Shown here piece by piece: positions 45,368 through 53,654 of a DNA stretch of 64,000 nt. The notes beneath the pieces were generated by a model that saw nothing but the letters and a program-made list of their open reading frames with translations, was not told where the DNA came from and did not search any database. Both the position numbers and the translations under genes were made by a program. The DNA lies in assembly GCF_006517625.1 (NCBI RefSeq), contig NZ_VHQI01000003.1:1-64000 (forward strand), read 5' to 3'. Positions within the stretch are counted from its first letter, which is position 1, and each line of letters starts with the position of its first letter. Source of the DNA: Mixta tenebrionis (GTDB lineage: Bacteria; Pseudomonadota; Gammaproteobacteria; Enterobacterales; Enterobacteriaceae).

Positions 45368-46504
45368 ATGTTTGTTTTCGCGAAAAAAGTGACAGCTGCG
45401 ATACCCGCCATGCTGCTATGCGCATCATTAAGTGGAGTCACAACCATGAGCCATGCTGATACAACTAATCCCAACACGCCTGCTTCACTGGGCGAAAAGT
45501 GGGATAAAACCTTTGCGGAGAGTACTAAAGTTAATCACCGTAAAGTGACCTTTCAGAACCGCTATGGGATCACATTAGTCGGGGATCTCTATATTCCGCA
45601 GGATCGCGGCGATCGCAAGCTGGCAGCCATTGCCGTCAGCGGGCCTTTCGGCGCGGTGAAAGAGCAATCCAGCGGCCTGTACGCGCAGACGCTGGCGGAA
45701 CAGGGATTTATTACCCTGGCTTTCGATCCTTCATATACGGGGGAAAGCGGCGGCTACCCACGTAATGTCGCTTCTCCGGATATCAACACCGAAGATTTCA
45801 GCGCGGCGGTTGATTTTTTAGGTCTGCAAAAAGAGGTGGATCGTAACCGTATCGGGTTGCTCGGTATTTGCGGCTGGGGCGGCATGGCTTTAAACGACGC
45901 CGCGATGGATACCCGCGTTAAAGCGGTAGCAACCAGCGTGATGTATGACATGAGCCGCGCAATGGGTCATGGCGTGGGCGACGGTAAAGATCGTTACACT
46001 ATCGCCGATCGTCGTGCCGTGCTGCAGCATCTGAACGCGCAGCGCTGGAAGGATGCGGAAAACGGGACTTTTGCGCCCGGCGGGCATGATATTTATGTTG
46101 ATGAAAAGGGAAAAGCCACCGCTTCTGAGCGTATTCTGCCGGAAACCTTACCGGCCAATCCTGACCCGGTTTTAAAAGAGTTCTTTGATTATTACCGTAT
46201 GCCGCGTGGTTTCCATGCGCGTTCGGTCAACTCAACCGGCGCATGGAATGCGACCATGCCGCTGTCGTTTATGAATATGCCGCTGCTGAGTTATGCCAAT
46301 GAAGTTACTATCCCTGTGCTTATCGTAACCGGCGAAAAGGCCCATTCACGTTATTTTGCTGAAGATGCCTTTAAGACGATCGGCAGCAAAAAGAAAGAGC
46401 TGGTGATTATTCCTGGGGCAAACCATGTGGATCTGTACGACAACGCCGCCGGTAAGATCCCTTTTGCCAGATTTGAACAGTTTTTTAAGAGCTACTTAAA
46501 ATAA
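45368..46504 (+). CDS. Secreted alpha/beta hydrolase (YcjY/dienelactone-hydrolase-like)
   Basis: This 378-residue protein starts with a signal peptide ending near SHA/D. The core resembles YcjY: FGAVKEQSSGLYAQTLAEQGFITLAFDPSYTGESGG, nucleophile elbow GICGWGG with cysteine in place of serine (as in dienelactone hydrolase), and histidine in IPGANHVDLYD. The ATG at 45368 has GGAG at good spacing; an ATG two codons earlier is too close. The substrate is unknown. It is divergent from a LysR gene and upstream of an MFS gene. Confidence 0.85.
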   Translation: MFVFAKKVTAAIPAMLLCASLSGVTTMSHADTTNPNTPASLGEKWDKTFAESTKVNHRKVTFQNRYGITLVGDLYIPQDRGDRKLAAIAVSGPFGAVKEQSSGLYAQTLAEQGFITLAFDPSYTGESGGYPRNVASPDINTEDFSAAVDFLGLQKEVDRNRIGLLGICGWGGMALNDAAMDTRVKAVATSVMYDMSRAMGHGVGDGKDRYTIADRRAVLQHLNAQRWKDAENGTFAPGGHDIYVDEKGKATASERILPETLPANPDPVLKEFFDYYRMPRGFHARSVNSTGAWNATMPLSFMNMPLLSYANEVTIPVLIVTGEKAHSRYFAEDAFKTIGSKKKELVIIPGANHVDLYDNAAGKIPFARFEQFFKSYLK

Positions 46505-46689
46505 CTCACTAAGCCAGAAGCGTTTAGCAGGCCGCCTGTTATTTACAGGTGGCTTTATCTGTCTGATGCGACGCGGGATATGCCACATCGCACACTCTTT
46601 TCACCCACATTTTATGGCGTTATTCCCTGAATAACGTCTGCTCCGGCTGCGCCTGAATTAGGGCGGATCGATATAAAGAGATGCTGATA

Positions 46690-47883
46690 ATGTCCACAGT
46701 AAGTCTTAAACCATCACCAAATAACACACACGCCTACTGGGGCGGCGTATTTGCCATGACGCTCTGCGTGTTTGTACTGATCGCTTCTGAGTTTATGCCG
46801 GTCAGCCTGCTGACGCCAATTGCCCGCGATTTGCACGTCACGGAGGGGCTGGCGGGGCAGGGAATAGCCATTTCCGGCGCGCTGGCGGTACTGACCAGCC
46901 TGACTATTTCTAACGTTGCCGGCAGCCTGAATCGTAAATATCTTCTGTTAGGGCTGACGTTGCTGATGGCGGTATCGGGAATGATTATTGCGCTGGCGTC
47001 CAGCTATCCGGTTTATATGCTGGGGAGGGCTTTGATTGGTATCGTTATCGGTGGATTCTGGTCAATGTCGGCGGCAACCGCTATTCGGCTGGTGCCGCAA
47101 CGCCAGGTTCCCCGCGCGCTGGCGATTTTTAACGGCGGTAACGCCCTGGCAACCGTTGTGGCGGCGCCGCTTGGTAGCTACCTGGGAGCGACCGTTGGCT
47201 GGCGCGGAGCCTTTTTGTGTCTCGTACCGCTTGCGATAGCCGCGTTCATCTGGCAATGCGTCAGTTTGCCTTCAATGGAAAGCGGTAAAAATCGAAAAAC
47301 ACAGGGGTCTGTGCTTCGCCTGTTTCGCGTCTCCATGGTACCAGGCGGGCTGCTGGCCTGCGGGCTCTTCTTTATGGGGCAGTTTGCCTTATTTACCTAC
47401 GTACGCCCATTTCTGAAAACCGTGACCAGCGTTACTACTTCGGGGCTCTCCCTGATTTTGCTTGCGACAGGCGTAGCGGGTTTTATCGGTACACTGATTG
47501 TTTCGGCATGCCTGAACGCCAGGTTTTATCAGACGTTGATCGCTATTCCTTTACTGATGGCCGCGATTGCCGGGGCGTTGCTTCTGTTCGGACACAGCGT
47601 CTGGGCTGTTGCCGCTTTGCTAAGTTTGTGGGGGATGCTGGCGACGGCAGCGCCAACGGGATGGTGGACATGGCTGGCGCGGACGCTGCCCGAAGATGCA
47701 GAGGCGGGCGGTGGTCTTATGGTTGCTGTTATCCAGCTCGCGATTGCGCTTGGTTCAACGGCAGGAGGTCTGGTATTCGACAGTCTGGGATGGCAAAGCG
47801 CTTTTGGCCTGAGCAGTTTGTTACTTCTTGGCGCGGTAGCGATGACGTTTCTCACATCTCGTCAAAACAGCAACCTGCGCTAA
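46690..47883 (+). CDS. MFS exporter (NepI/DHA1-like)
   Basis: This 397-residue major facilitator of the DHA1 family has 12 helices and motifs LIASEFMPVSLLTPIARDLHV and LGRALIGIVIGGFWSMSAATAIRLVP, close to the purine-nucleoside exporter NepI and arabinose-efflux relatives. The start at 46690 is preceded by AAGAGA; an ATG 9 bp upstream is possible. It probably exports a metabolite linked to the neighbouring hydrolase. Confidence 0.88.
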   Translation: MSTVSLKPSPNNTHAYWGGVFAMTLCVFVLIASEFMPVSLLTPIARDLHVTEGLAGQGIAISGALAVLTSLTISNVAGSLNRKYLLLGLTLLMAVSGMIIALASSYPVYMLGRALIGIVIGGFWSMSAATAIRLVPQRQVPRALAIFNGGNALATVVAAPLGSYLGATVGWRGAFLCLVPLAIAAFIWQCVSLPSMESGKNRKTQGSVLRLFRVSMVPGGLLACGLFFMGQFALFTYVRPFLKTVTSVTTSGLSLILLATGVAGFIGTLIVSACLNARFYQTLIAIPLLMAAIAGALLLFGHSVWAVAALLSLWGMLATAAPTGWWTWLARTLPEDAEAGGGLMVAVIQLAIALGSTAGGLVFDSLGWQSAFGLSSLLLLGAVAMTFLTSRQNSNLR

Positions 47884-47919
47884 CGCAATCCATTTCATTC
47901 AGGCTTGCCCCGTTTATGG

Positions 47920-47940
47920 CATTCGGCAGAGCGCCGAATG
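47920..47940 (+). terminator. Hairpin after the MFS gene
   Basis: CATTCGGC, a 5-nt loop and GCCGAATG lie 37 bp downstream of the MFS stop. The following bases are pyrimidine-rich but not a pure T-run. Confidence 0.5.
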
Positions 47941-48008
47941 TCCGTTTCCCGATGCCAGCTGACATGATGCAACTGCTTGCTCAATGCCAAAACCAAACCT
48001 TTTTGTAA

Positions 48009-48035
48009 AATGTATTTGATAAAACAAAATACATT
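48009..48035. repeat. AT-rich inverted repeat
   Basis: AATGTATTT (48009-48017) and AAATACATT (48027-48035) form perfect 9-bp arms around a 9-nt spacer between the convergent MFS and ASCH genes. It may be an operator or a weak hairpin. Confidence 0.4.
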
Positions 48036-48073
48036 GATGCTTTTAATCGTCTACAGGGCGCTTTTTTACCAGG

Positions 48074-48484
48074 TCAGAGAACCTCAACGACTTCAAACTC
48101 TTCAGCGATCAGTTCCATATTTTCAGAAAAAGAGCCTTCTGCCGTAAAAAATCGCTGATGTTCTTTTCTCCAGTACTCAAGGCTTAAATCGCCTTCACCT
48201 TCCTTGCGGGCAAACTCCTCGGTAACATCACAAAACCGTATCAGTCGCATCGAAACCAGTCTGATAACGCACACAGGCGCATCCTGACCATCAAGGATGA
48301 TGTTATAACTGCCAATCCTGGGGGCGAACTCTTCCTGCTGATAAGATGCAAAAGAGCCGCAGGAGGCCGTTTTAATTCCTTTAACGATAAGATCTGCAAG
48401 TTCGTTAGCCAGTTGCGGGCTGTCACCCATTTGCGCGGCATTCGCGCCTGGGTATTTTATTTTTAACTCTTTAATAGCATTCAT
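48074..48484 (-). CDS. ASCH-domain protein
   Basis: This 136-residue protein has the ASCH/PUA-like fold segments: LIVKGIKTASCGSFASYQ, then GSYNIILDGQDAPVCVIRLVSM and FARKEGEGDLSLEYWRKEHQRFF. ASCH proteins bind RNA or hydrolyse N4-acetylcytidine-type substrates (YqfB group). The start is the ATG of MNAIKELKIKYPG; an extension of 12 residues upstream lacks support. It is a single gene between the MFS and oxidoreductase genes, with no obvious operon partner. Confidence 0.8.
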   Translation of the reverse strand: MNAIKELKIKYPGANAAQMGDSPQLANELADLIVKGIKTASCGSFASYQQEEFAPRIGSYNIILDGQDAPVCVIRLVSMRLIRFCDVTEEFARKEGEGDLSLEYWRKEHQRFFTAEGSFSENMELIAEEFEVVEVL

Positions 48485-48690
48485 TAAAAGCGCCCTTAGA
48501 TTGCACAGACAAACCTCCATATATTCCGTAGATATATCACCCGGACATTAACATTCGCGCTTCCATATTGGAACTTCAGGCCTGCTTTTCGCTATTGAAG
48601 GGATAATCATACTTAAATCTCCGGCAATCCGGTGCCAGAAGCGGACGCCGCCTCAGGCATGTTCATTAGCTTGCATGCAAGCTTCACAAT

Positions 48691-48723
48691 AAAAAAGCAG
48701 AGGCGTTTTCAGGACGCCTCTGC
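48691..48723 (-). terminator. Terminator of the oxidoreductase gene
   Basis: GCAGAGGCG (48697-48705) pairs with CGCCTCTGC (48715-48723). On the minus strand it is followed by six T residues, and it lies 15 bp after the gene. Confidence 0.9.
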
Positions 48724-48738
48724 CAACATTATTTTCAA

Positions 48739-49764
48739 TCATCCCACGTTGATAACGATTTTTCCGAACGCGCCTTTATCAAGCTGCTCCAGTGCTTCCG
48801 GTAGTTCACTGAAACTGAATGCTTTGTCTATCACCGGTTTCAGTTTGAGCCAGTCAACGGCCCGGATAAAATCTTCAAGCGCCCGGCGATGGCCTACGCC
48901 AATACCCTGAACAGTCGGAGACTTCAGTAACAACAGGGCTCCCGACGCTGAAGTATCGTGCGTGTCCATCATTCCTATCAATGAGATTCGACCATGTGAA
49001 GCTACCGCGCGAACGGAGTCTGCAAAGTTACGTCCCCCTACCGTATCCACAACGTGATCAATGCCGCGTTCATTTGTCAGTCGGTAAATGGCTTCCACCC
49101 AGTCCTCTTTTTTACGGTTAATACCGTGATCGGCACCGAGCGCCGCTGCAGCTGCCAGCTTTTCATCGCTGGATGAGGTAATGAAAACTTCGGCGCCCAC
49201 AGCTTTAGCTATCTGAAGAGCGAAAAGGGCCACTCCGCCGGTTCCCTGAACAAGTACAGTTTCGCCGGCACGAAGGCCGCCGCGTTCAATCAGGGCAAAC
49301 CAGGCCGTAAGTCCGGCACAGACCAGCGTGCTGGCTTCAGTATCGGTAAGCGTCTGAGGGGCTTTAACCAGCCACTCTTCATTCATAACCACGTACTCAG
49401 CCAGCACCCCCTGGATCGCATAGCCTATCGTGTTGTAGTGCGGATTTTTGGCATTGTTATTCAGCTTTCCGTCAATCCAGTCTGCGTTAAAGGATGAGAT
49501 AACGCGGTCTCCCTGGCTGAAGCGAGTGGTGCCCGGTCCGATAGCCTCAACCACGCCAGCCATATCAGAACCCGGCGTAAAGGGCATTGGCATACCATTT
49601 CCCATTCCTCCTTCAATGATGACCTTGTCACGGAAGTTGAGGGAGACGGCATTTACCCGAACCAGGACTTCGTTCGGGCCGGGCTGAGGTATTTCTGCTT
49701 CCGTAAGCTTAAGATTCTGACGTCCTGTTTCATTTAACGCCCAGCGCTTCATTGTGCGGTTCAT
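48739..49764 (-). CDS. Quinone-oxidoreductase-type NAD(P)-dependent alcohol dehydrogenase
   Basis: This 341-residue medium-chain dehydrogenase has the catalytic-domain motif GSDMAGVVEAIGPG and a Rossmann motif GTGGVALFALQIAKAVGAEV. Zinc-binding cysteine clusters are absent, which fits the zinc-free quinone oxidoreductase branch. The start has AGGAGG 4 nt upstream. It is divergent from a LysR gene 105 bp away, its probable regulator. The substrate is unknown; reactive carbonyl or quinone reduction is typical. Confidence 0.9.
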   Translation of the reverse strand: MNRTMKRWALNETGRQNLKLTEAEIPQPGPNEVLVRVNAVSLNFRDKVIIEGGMGNGMPMPFTPGSDMAGVVEAIGPGTTRFSQGDRVISSFNADWIDGKLNNNAKNPHYNTIGYAIQGVLAEYVVMNEEWLVKAPQTLTDTEASTLVCAGLTAWFALIERGGLRAGETVLVQGTGGVALFALQIAKAVGAEVFITSSSDEKLAAAAALGADHGINRKKEDWVEAIYRLTNERGIDHVVDTVGGRNFADSVRAVASHGRISLIGMMDTHDTSASGALLLLKSPTVQGIGVGHRRALEDFIRAVDWLKLKPVIDKAFSFSELPEALEQLDKGAFGKIVINVG

Positions 49765-49869
49765 AGAGCCTCCTGAGAAATAAATAATTGATGATCAGCA
49801 CTATAACATTGCCTGTTTGGTTACAGTGGCGATAGTATTTCTCTCTATTGATTCCTTACGGGCGACAAT

Positions 49870-50790
49870 ATGAAAAGCGAGATGAACAGTATTCCTGTTT
49901 TTGTGACCGCAGCTGAATCGGTGAGTTTTTCGCAGGCTGCTGAAAAAATGCACGTCACGCGCTCGGCAGTTGCGAAAACCATATCCCGGCTTGAGGAGAG
50001 GCTTGGTGTAAGCCTTTTTAACCGCACAACCCGCAGCCAGAGCCTTACTGATGAAGGCTCGCTTTATTATGAATCCTGTCGTCGGGCGTTGAATGAAATA
50101 AAAATGGCGGAGGATATTCTGGAAGGCGGCAAGCTTCAGGCAAGCGGAAAACTGAGGGTGACTGTACCGGTTCTGCTCGGACACTTCTGTATTTCACCGT
50201 TACTGACCACGCTGGCAAAAGAACATCCACGGCTGGAACTGGAAATTTCATTCAGCGATCGCCAGGTTGATTTGTTGGAGGAGGGGTTTGATTTGGCTGT
50301 CAGAATCGGCGTACTGGCTGACAGCAGCAGTCTGATAGCCCGTAAGCTGGCCTCCCACACGATGGTTTTCTGCGCTTCTCCGGATTACATCCGACAGGCC
50401 GGCGAGCCTGCTTCGCCGGACGAACTTAAGCAACATGCAGCCGTTGCCTATATCCATTCAGGACGTATTCTGAAGTGGCGGGTTAAAAACCAAAGGGATG
50501 AAACTGTGGAAATAACCCCACCAGCCAGAATCATGATGGATGATATGCAGGCGGTAAAAGATGTTGCGGTAACGGGAGGCGGCATTGCCTGGCTGCCTTA
50601 CTGGCTTGTACGGGAGCAGCTTGTCAGCGGCAGTCTGACAGAGATATTAAAGGAGCAGTCTTCGGGAAGCTGGCCTGTGTATGCTGTGTGGCCGCGCACT
50701 CCTCATTTATCTCTGAAAGTCAGGCTGGCCGTGGATAAACTGGTTAATGAACTGCCGACTATGATGGCCGCTGTTGAAGCCCAGATTTAA
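49870..50790 (+). CDS. LysR-family transcriptional regulator
   Basis: This 306-residue protein has an N-terminal HTH (ESVSFSQAAEKMHVTRSAVAKTISRLEERLGVSLFNRTTRSQSLT) and a CrgA-type effector domain (FDLAVRIGVLADSSSLIARKLASH). It is divergent from the zinc-free dehydrogenase gene and likely its activator, in the common arrangement for this pair in Enterobacterales. Confidence 0.93.
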   Translation: MKSEMNSIPVFVTAAESVSFSQAAEKMHVTRSAVAKTISRLEERLGVSLFNRTTRSQSLTDEGSLYYESCRRALNEIKMAEDILEGGKLQASGKLRVTVPVLLGHFCISPLLTTLAKEHPRLELEISFSDRQVDLLEEGFDLAVRIGVLADSSSLIARKLASHTMVFCASPDYIRQAGEPASPDELKQHAAVAYIHSGRILKWRVKNQRDETVEITPPARIMMDDMQAVKDVAVTGGGIAWLPYWLVREQLVSGSLTEILKEQSSGSWPVYAVWPRTPHLSLKVRLAVDKLVNELPTMMAAVEAQI

Positions 50791-50975
50791 TCTCCGCTTT
50801 TCGCTTTTAGTGAATTTTCAGCTCAGTGAGTTAAGTCCGTTCCGTGCCATAAGCGGACATTATATATGTCACCTAAATATATACACATACCACCACCAAT
50901 GGGTTTATAAATAAAGAAAATTACTTTATTACCGATAACAGTTATAATTAAAATTTAGACTTGGATGATAAATAA

Positions 50976-51773
50976 ATGTCGACATTGAACACTGAAAATA
51001 AAATCAAGATAACCGAATTAATAATGGTTTTTATTGCAACTCTCCCAATGGGAATAGCAAATATTTGGATAACAAAAAGTCAAAACGATGAAAGACTTTC
51101 TTTCGAGAGACAAAATGCGCAAAGTATTCTCTCTATTCAAAACAAAGAGTTATTCATAAAGAGTGCAGAGCAAGGTTTGAATTCACAGAAGCTTGATATT
51201 GATTTTTTAAGAACAAGCTATGAAGAATGCCAAAAAGATGGAGAGTTATCAATTGGGAAAATAAAATCTTATGCTGATGCTTACTATTCTTCATCAGAAA
51301 AGAAAAATATCATGATTGCAAAGGTTCAAACAAACTGCTCATTAAAAAACAATAATCAATTAGTAGATAATCAAGATAAGCAGACTTATAGCATCGAGCA
51401 TTACAGGAGTCTTGGGTTCAAGTATTTGCAAAATAAAAAATTTCTGGAGGCAGCAGAGTCATTCTCCCAGGCAACTCAAATGACACCCGTAGATGCTTCT
51501 TTGTGGAATCAAAAAGCTTATGCACAATTTAGAGCAGGAAATTATACTGATGCAATGAATAGTATTTCCATTGCGCTTAGGATTGGCAGTGATAATGATA
51601 AAGTAAGAAAATATATGGCCATTAATGCGGCTAAAATATTATGTGCGAAAGGGGATGTAAATGATGGGAGAAATTACATACAACAATCAATAAATGCCAT
51701 TCCGGATTTAATGCTAATGGTTAAAAAAGATTTAGAACTGGGTAGCATTTGTAAAATTGATCTCAGTAAATAA
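50976..51773 (+). CDS. Membrane-anchored TPR-containing protein of unknown function
   Basis: I do not recognise this 265-residue protein. A hydrophobic stretch at about residues 13-32 (ELIMVFIATLPMGIANIWI) suggests one N-terminal membrane anchor, followed by a helical region. The C-terminal half looks like two or three TPR repeats (YLQNKKFLEAAESFSQATQMTP and AYAQFRAGNYTDAMNSISIALRIG). It is much more AT-rich than its neighbours (many AAA, AAT and ATA codons), pointing to recent transfer. It stands alone, so no function is proposed. Confidence 0.7.
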   Translation: MSTLNTENKIKITELIMVFIATLPMGIANIWITKSQNDERLSFERQNAQSILSIQNKELFIKSAEQGLNSQKLDIDFLRTSYEECQKDGELSIGKIKSYADAYYSSSEKKNIMIAKVQTNCSLKNNNQLVDNQDKQTYSIEHYRSLGFKYLQNKKFLEAAESFSQATQMTPVDASLWNQKAYAQFRAGNYTDAMNSISIALRIGSDNDKVRKYMAINAAKILCAKGDVNDGRNYIQQSINAIPDLMLMVKKDLELGSICKIDLSK

Positions 51774-52134
51774 AAATGATCTTATTGCTTCAAAATGAAG
51801 CATTTGTTTTGCTTATTTGTGAAAGTGGACGTAAGTAAAATCCGCTTTTCGCTCGCAGCGGACGTCGGTCTTATGCAGTAACTCCTTCTATAAGACCCCA
51901 CTGATTCAGCCATCCAATCCAATCTTAACCAGCTTTTATGCGAAGATCCGACTTTACCTTGAACGGGAAAAGGAGAGCAACCTTCGCCTCACTGCCTCAT
52001 AGTGACATGATGTCACTTCCTTGACTCGCATATTTCTGACTAATTTAATTACAAACGAGGAAAGCCTTTCATACGCCTACCTTCACGTGAAAAATGTACC
52101 GATACCAGCAGGACTGCCCCAGAGGCGATTTATC
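51774..52134. other. Noncoding gap with a palindrome
   Basis: About 360 bp before the RHH gene. It contains the near-perfect 17-bp palindrome AGTGACATGATGTCACT (52001-52017), 117 bp upstream of the start and a candidate operator. It also carries a GC-rich imperfect hairpin around 51841-51866 that resembles one near 50835-50858. No gene was seen. Confidence 0.45.
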
Positions 52135-53223
52135 ATGTTAAGTCAGTTGACCCTGCGTTTTCCAAAAAACCTCACCGAGCGTCTGCGGAACCGGGCGGCC
52201 ACGGAAAGCACGTCCGTCAATGCGCTGGCCGAGCGCCTCCTGGAAGACGGACTGGCAACCGACGTCGCCGGTGAAGAATACCTGCGGCTGGTGACCGATC
52301 CGGACGCTGCGCTGGAGAAGCTTTACTGTCGCCTGGTCCTGGGCCAGACGCTGGGCGCACCGGAGATCACCGCTGACACGGTGCAGTTCCTGCTGGAGCT
52401 GGCGCATCAGGGCTATGCCCGCGGGCCGTCACAGCTGGTCAGCACGCCGCGCCTGCGTACGCTGCTGGAAATTACTTTTGCCCTGCTGGACTGGCATGTG
52501 GAGAACGATCGGGCTGTTGACAGTCACTACCTGCGGAGAACCTTTGGCATAAAGGGAGAGGACTGGCACGCGGAGGGCGAAGCCTTTCTCGCCACGCTGA
52601 CGCCGGCGGTAACGCAGGATCACGCCGAACAGCTGCTGCGCCCGCTGCTCGGCCGCAGTTTTGATCTGCGCGCGGTGCCGGACGCCGTGCTGGCCACTCT
52701 TTTCACCACCGATCGCCTGAAGGCGATATTTCCGCTGTGCATGTACGCCCGCAACTGGAGCCCCGACCGGCAGCGCCGGTTCCTGGAAACGGTGCGCCCG
52801 CCGGTCACGGCGGCGAGGGAAAGCATCGGCGCGGGCCCGCTGCGCCTGGACATTCACATCTCGGGGATGGCGCCGGGCGAACGTCCGGGAGGCTGGTATG
52901 AGGCGCCCCGCCTGTTCCTGACCGTGACCGGCAGCGAGTTTATCATGCCGTTTGGCTGGGAGCAGTTTGCCGAGCTGCTGCGCCTGCTGACGGTCTATCA
53001 TCACCATCCGGATGTCATTCCGCAGGGCTGGCAGGGGCATGGCGCCATGTTTTCGACCCGTGCGACCGCGGCCGGCGAGGTGATCCTGGGACTGGATGCG
53101 CTGCGGGTGTTTATGTCAGAAGAGGCGTTTACAGCGCTGGCCGGGGATTTTGTGACGCGCTGCGACCGCGGCGAGCTGCATCAGACGCTGGAAAGCCTGC
53201 GCTGTATTTACGGGGATCTCTGA
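52135..53223 (+). CDS. Ribbon-helix-helix domain protein, plasmid-type
   Basis: This 362-residue protein begins with an Arc/MetJ-like ribbon-helix-helix (MLSQLTLRFPKNLTERLRNR then ESTSVNALAERLLEDGL), a DNA-binding and dimerisation module. The long remainder is of unknown fold. It ends LHQTLESLRCIYGDL, a tail repeated at the end of the gene at 57397-57627. The ATG at 52135 has GAGG 9 nt upstream; an extension to 52021 reads AT-rich promoter sequence. An upstream palindrome suggests autoregulation. Its neighbours (bacteriocin, KfrA) suggest plasmid ancestry. Confidence 0.7.
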   Translation: MLSQLTLRFPKNLTERLRNRAATESTSVNALAERLLEDGLATDVAGEEYLRLVTDPDAALEKLYCRLVLGQTLGAPEITADTVQFLLELAHQGYARGPSQLVSTPRLRTLLEITFALLDWHVENDRAVDSHYLRRTFGIKGEDWHAEGEAFLATLTPAVTQDHAEQLLRPLLGRSFDLRAVPDAVLATLFTTDRLKAIFPLCMYARNWSPDRQRRFLETVRPPVTAARESIGAGPLRLDIHISGMAPGERPGGWYEAPRLFLTVTGSEFIMPFGWEQFAELLRLLTVYHHHPDVIPQGWQGHGAMFSTRATAAGEVILGLDALRVFMSEEAFTALAGDFVTRCDRGELHQTLESLRCIYGDL

Positions 53224-53292
53224 AGCTGATCCGCATGCCTTTTCTGTGATAAATTCCGGAGATACTGTGGAATAAGAGGCGAGGAAACTGCC

Positions 53293-53637
53293 ATGACAAA
53301 AAGCGTTTACTGGAAAAGTCAGTTATGGGGCATACCCTGTTTTTTGCTTTCTCTTTACTACGTGTTCCGGTTCCATGAGCGCTTTAATTTAAGCACAGAA
53401 CTGTGTGTAATCATCGCCGTCCTCAGCCTGATACTTTATCCCTTCAGCAAATCCGGCCTTGAGAAACTGGCACTGCAATTCACCAGCCGGGAGTTCTGGC
53501 ACAGGGGGTTATTTGTCGACACTGTTGGCAAAAACCCCATCTGTGTACTGTATTACATGTTGTGCTTTGTCATTGCTCTGCCGGTTGGTCTGATATATCT
53601 GATAACCGGCCTCAGAAGAAAACGCAAGGCTGTCTGA
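53293..53637 (+). CDS. Colicin E1-type immunity protein
   Basis: This 114-residue inner-membrane protein has three predicted helices and resembles the colicin E1 immunity protein (113 residues) throughout, notably YPFSKSGLEKLALQF, FWHRG and LYYMLCFVIALPVGLIYLI. It should block pore opening of the cognate bacteriocin by binding its membrane-inserted helices. It is convergent with the bacteriocin gene and shares a terminator with it, as is usual for pore-forming colicins, so that immunity is transcribed constitutively from its own promoter. Confidence 0.88.
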   Translation: MTKSVYWKSQLWGIPCFLLSLYYVFRFHERFNLSTELCVIIAVLSLILYPFSKSGLEKLALQFTSREFWHRGLFVDTVGKNPICVLYYMLCFVIALPVGLIYLITGLRRKRKAV

Positions 53638-53646
53638 CAGCCTTGC
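53624..53646. terminator. Bidirectional terminator between immunity and bacteriocin genes
   Basis: GCAAGGCTGTC (53624-53634) and GACAGCCTTGC (53636-53646) are perfect 11-bp inverted arms that overlap the immunity stop codon. A T-rich tail follows on both strands. Confidence 0.88.
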
Positions 53647-53654
53647 ATATATTT

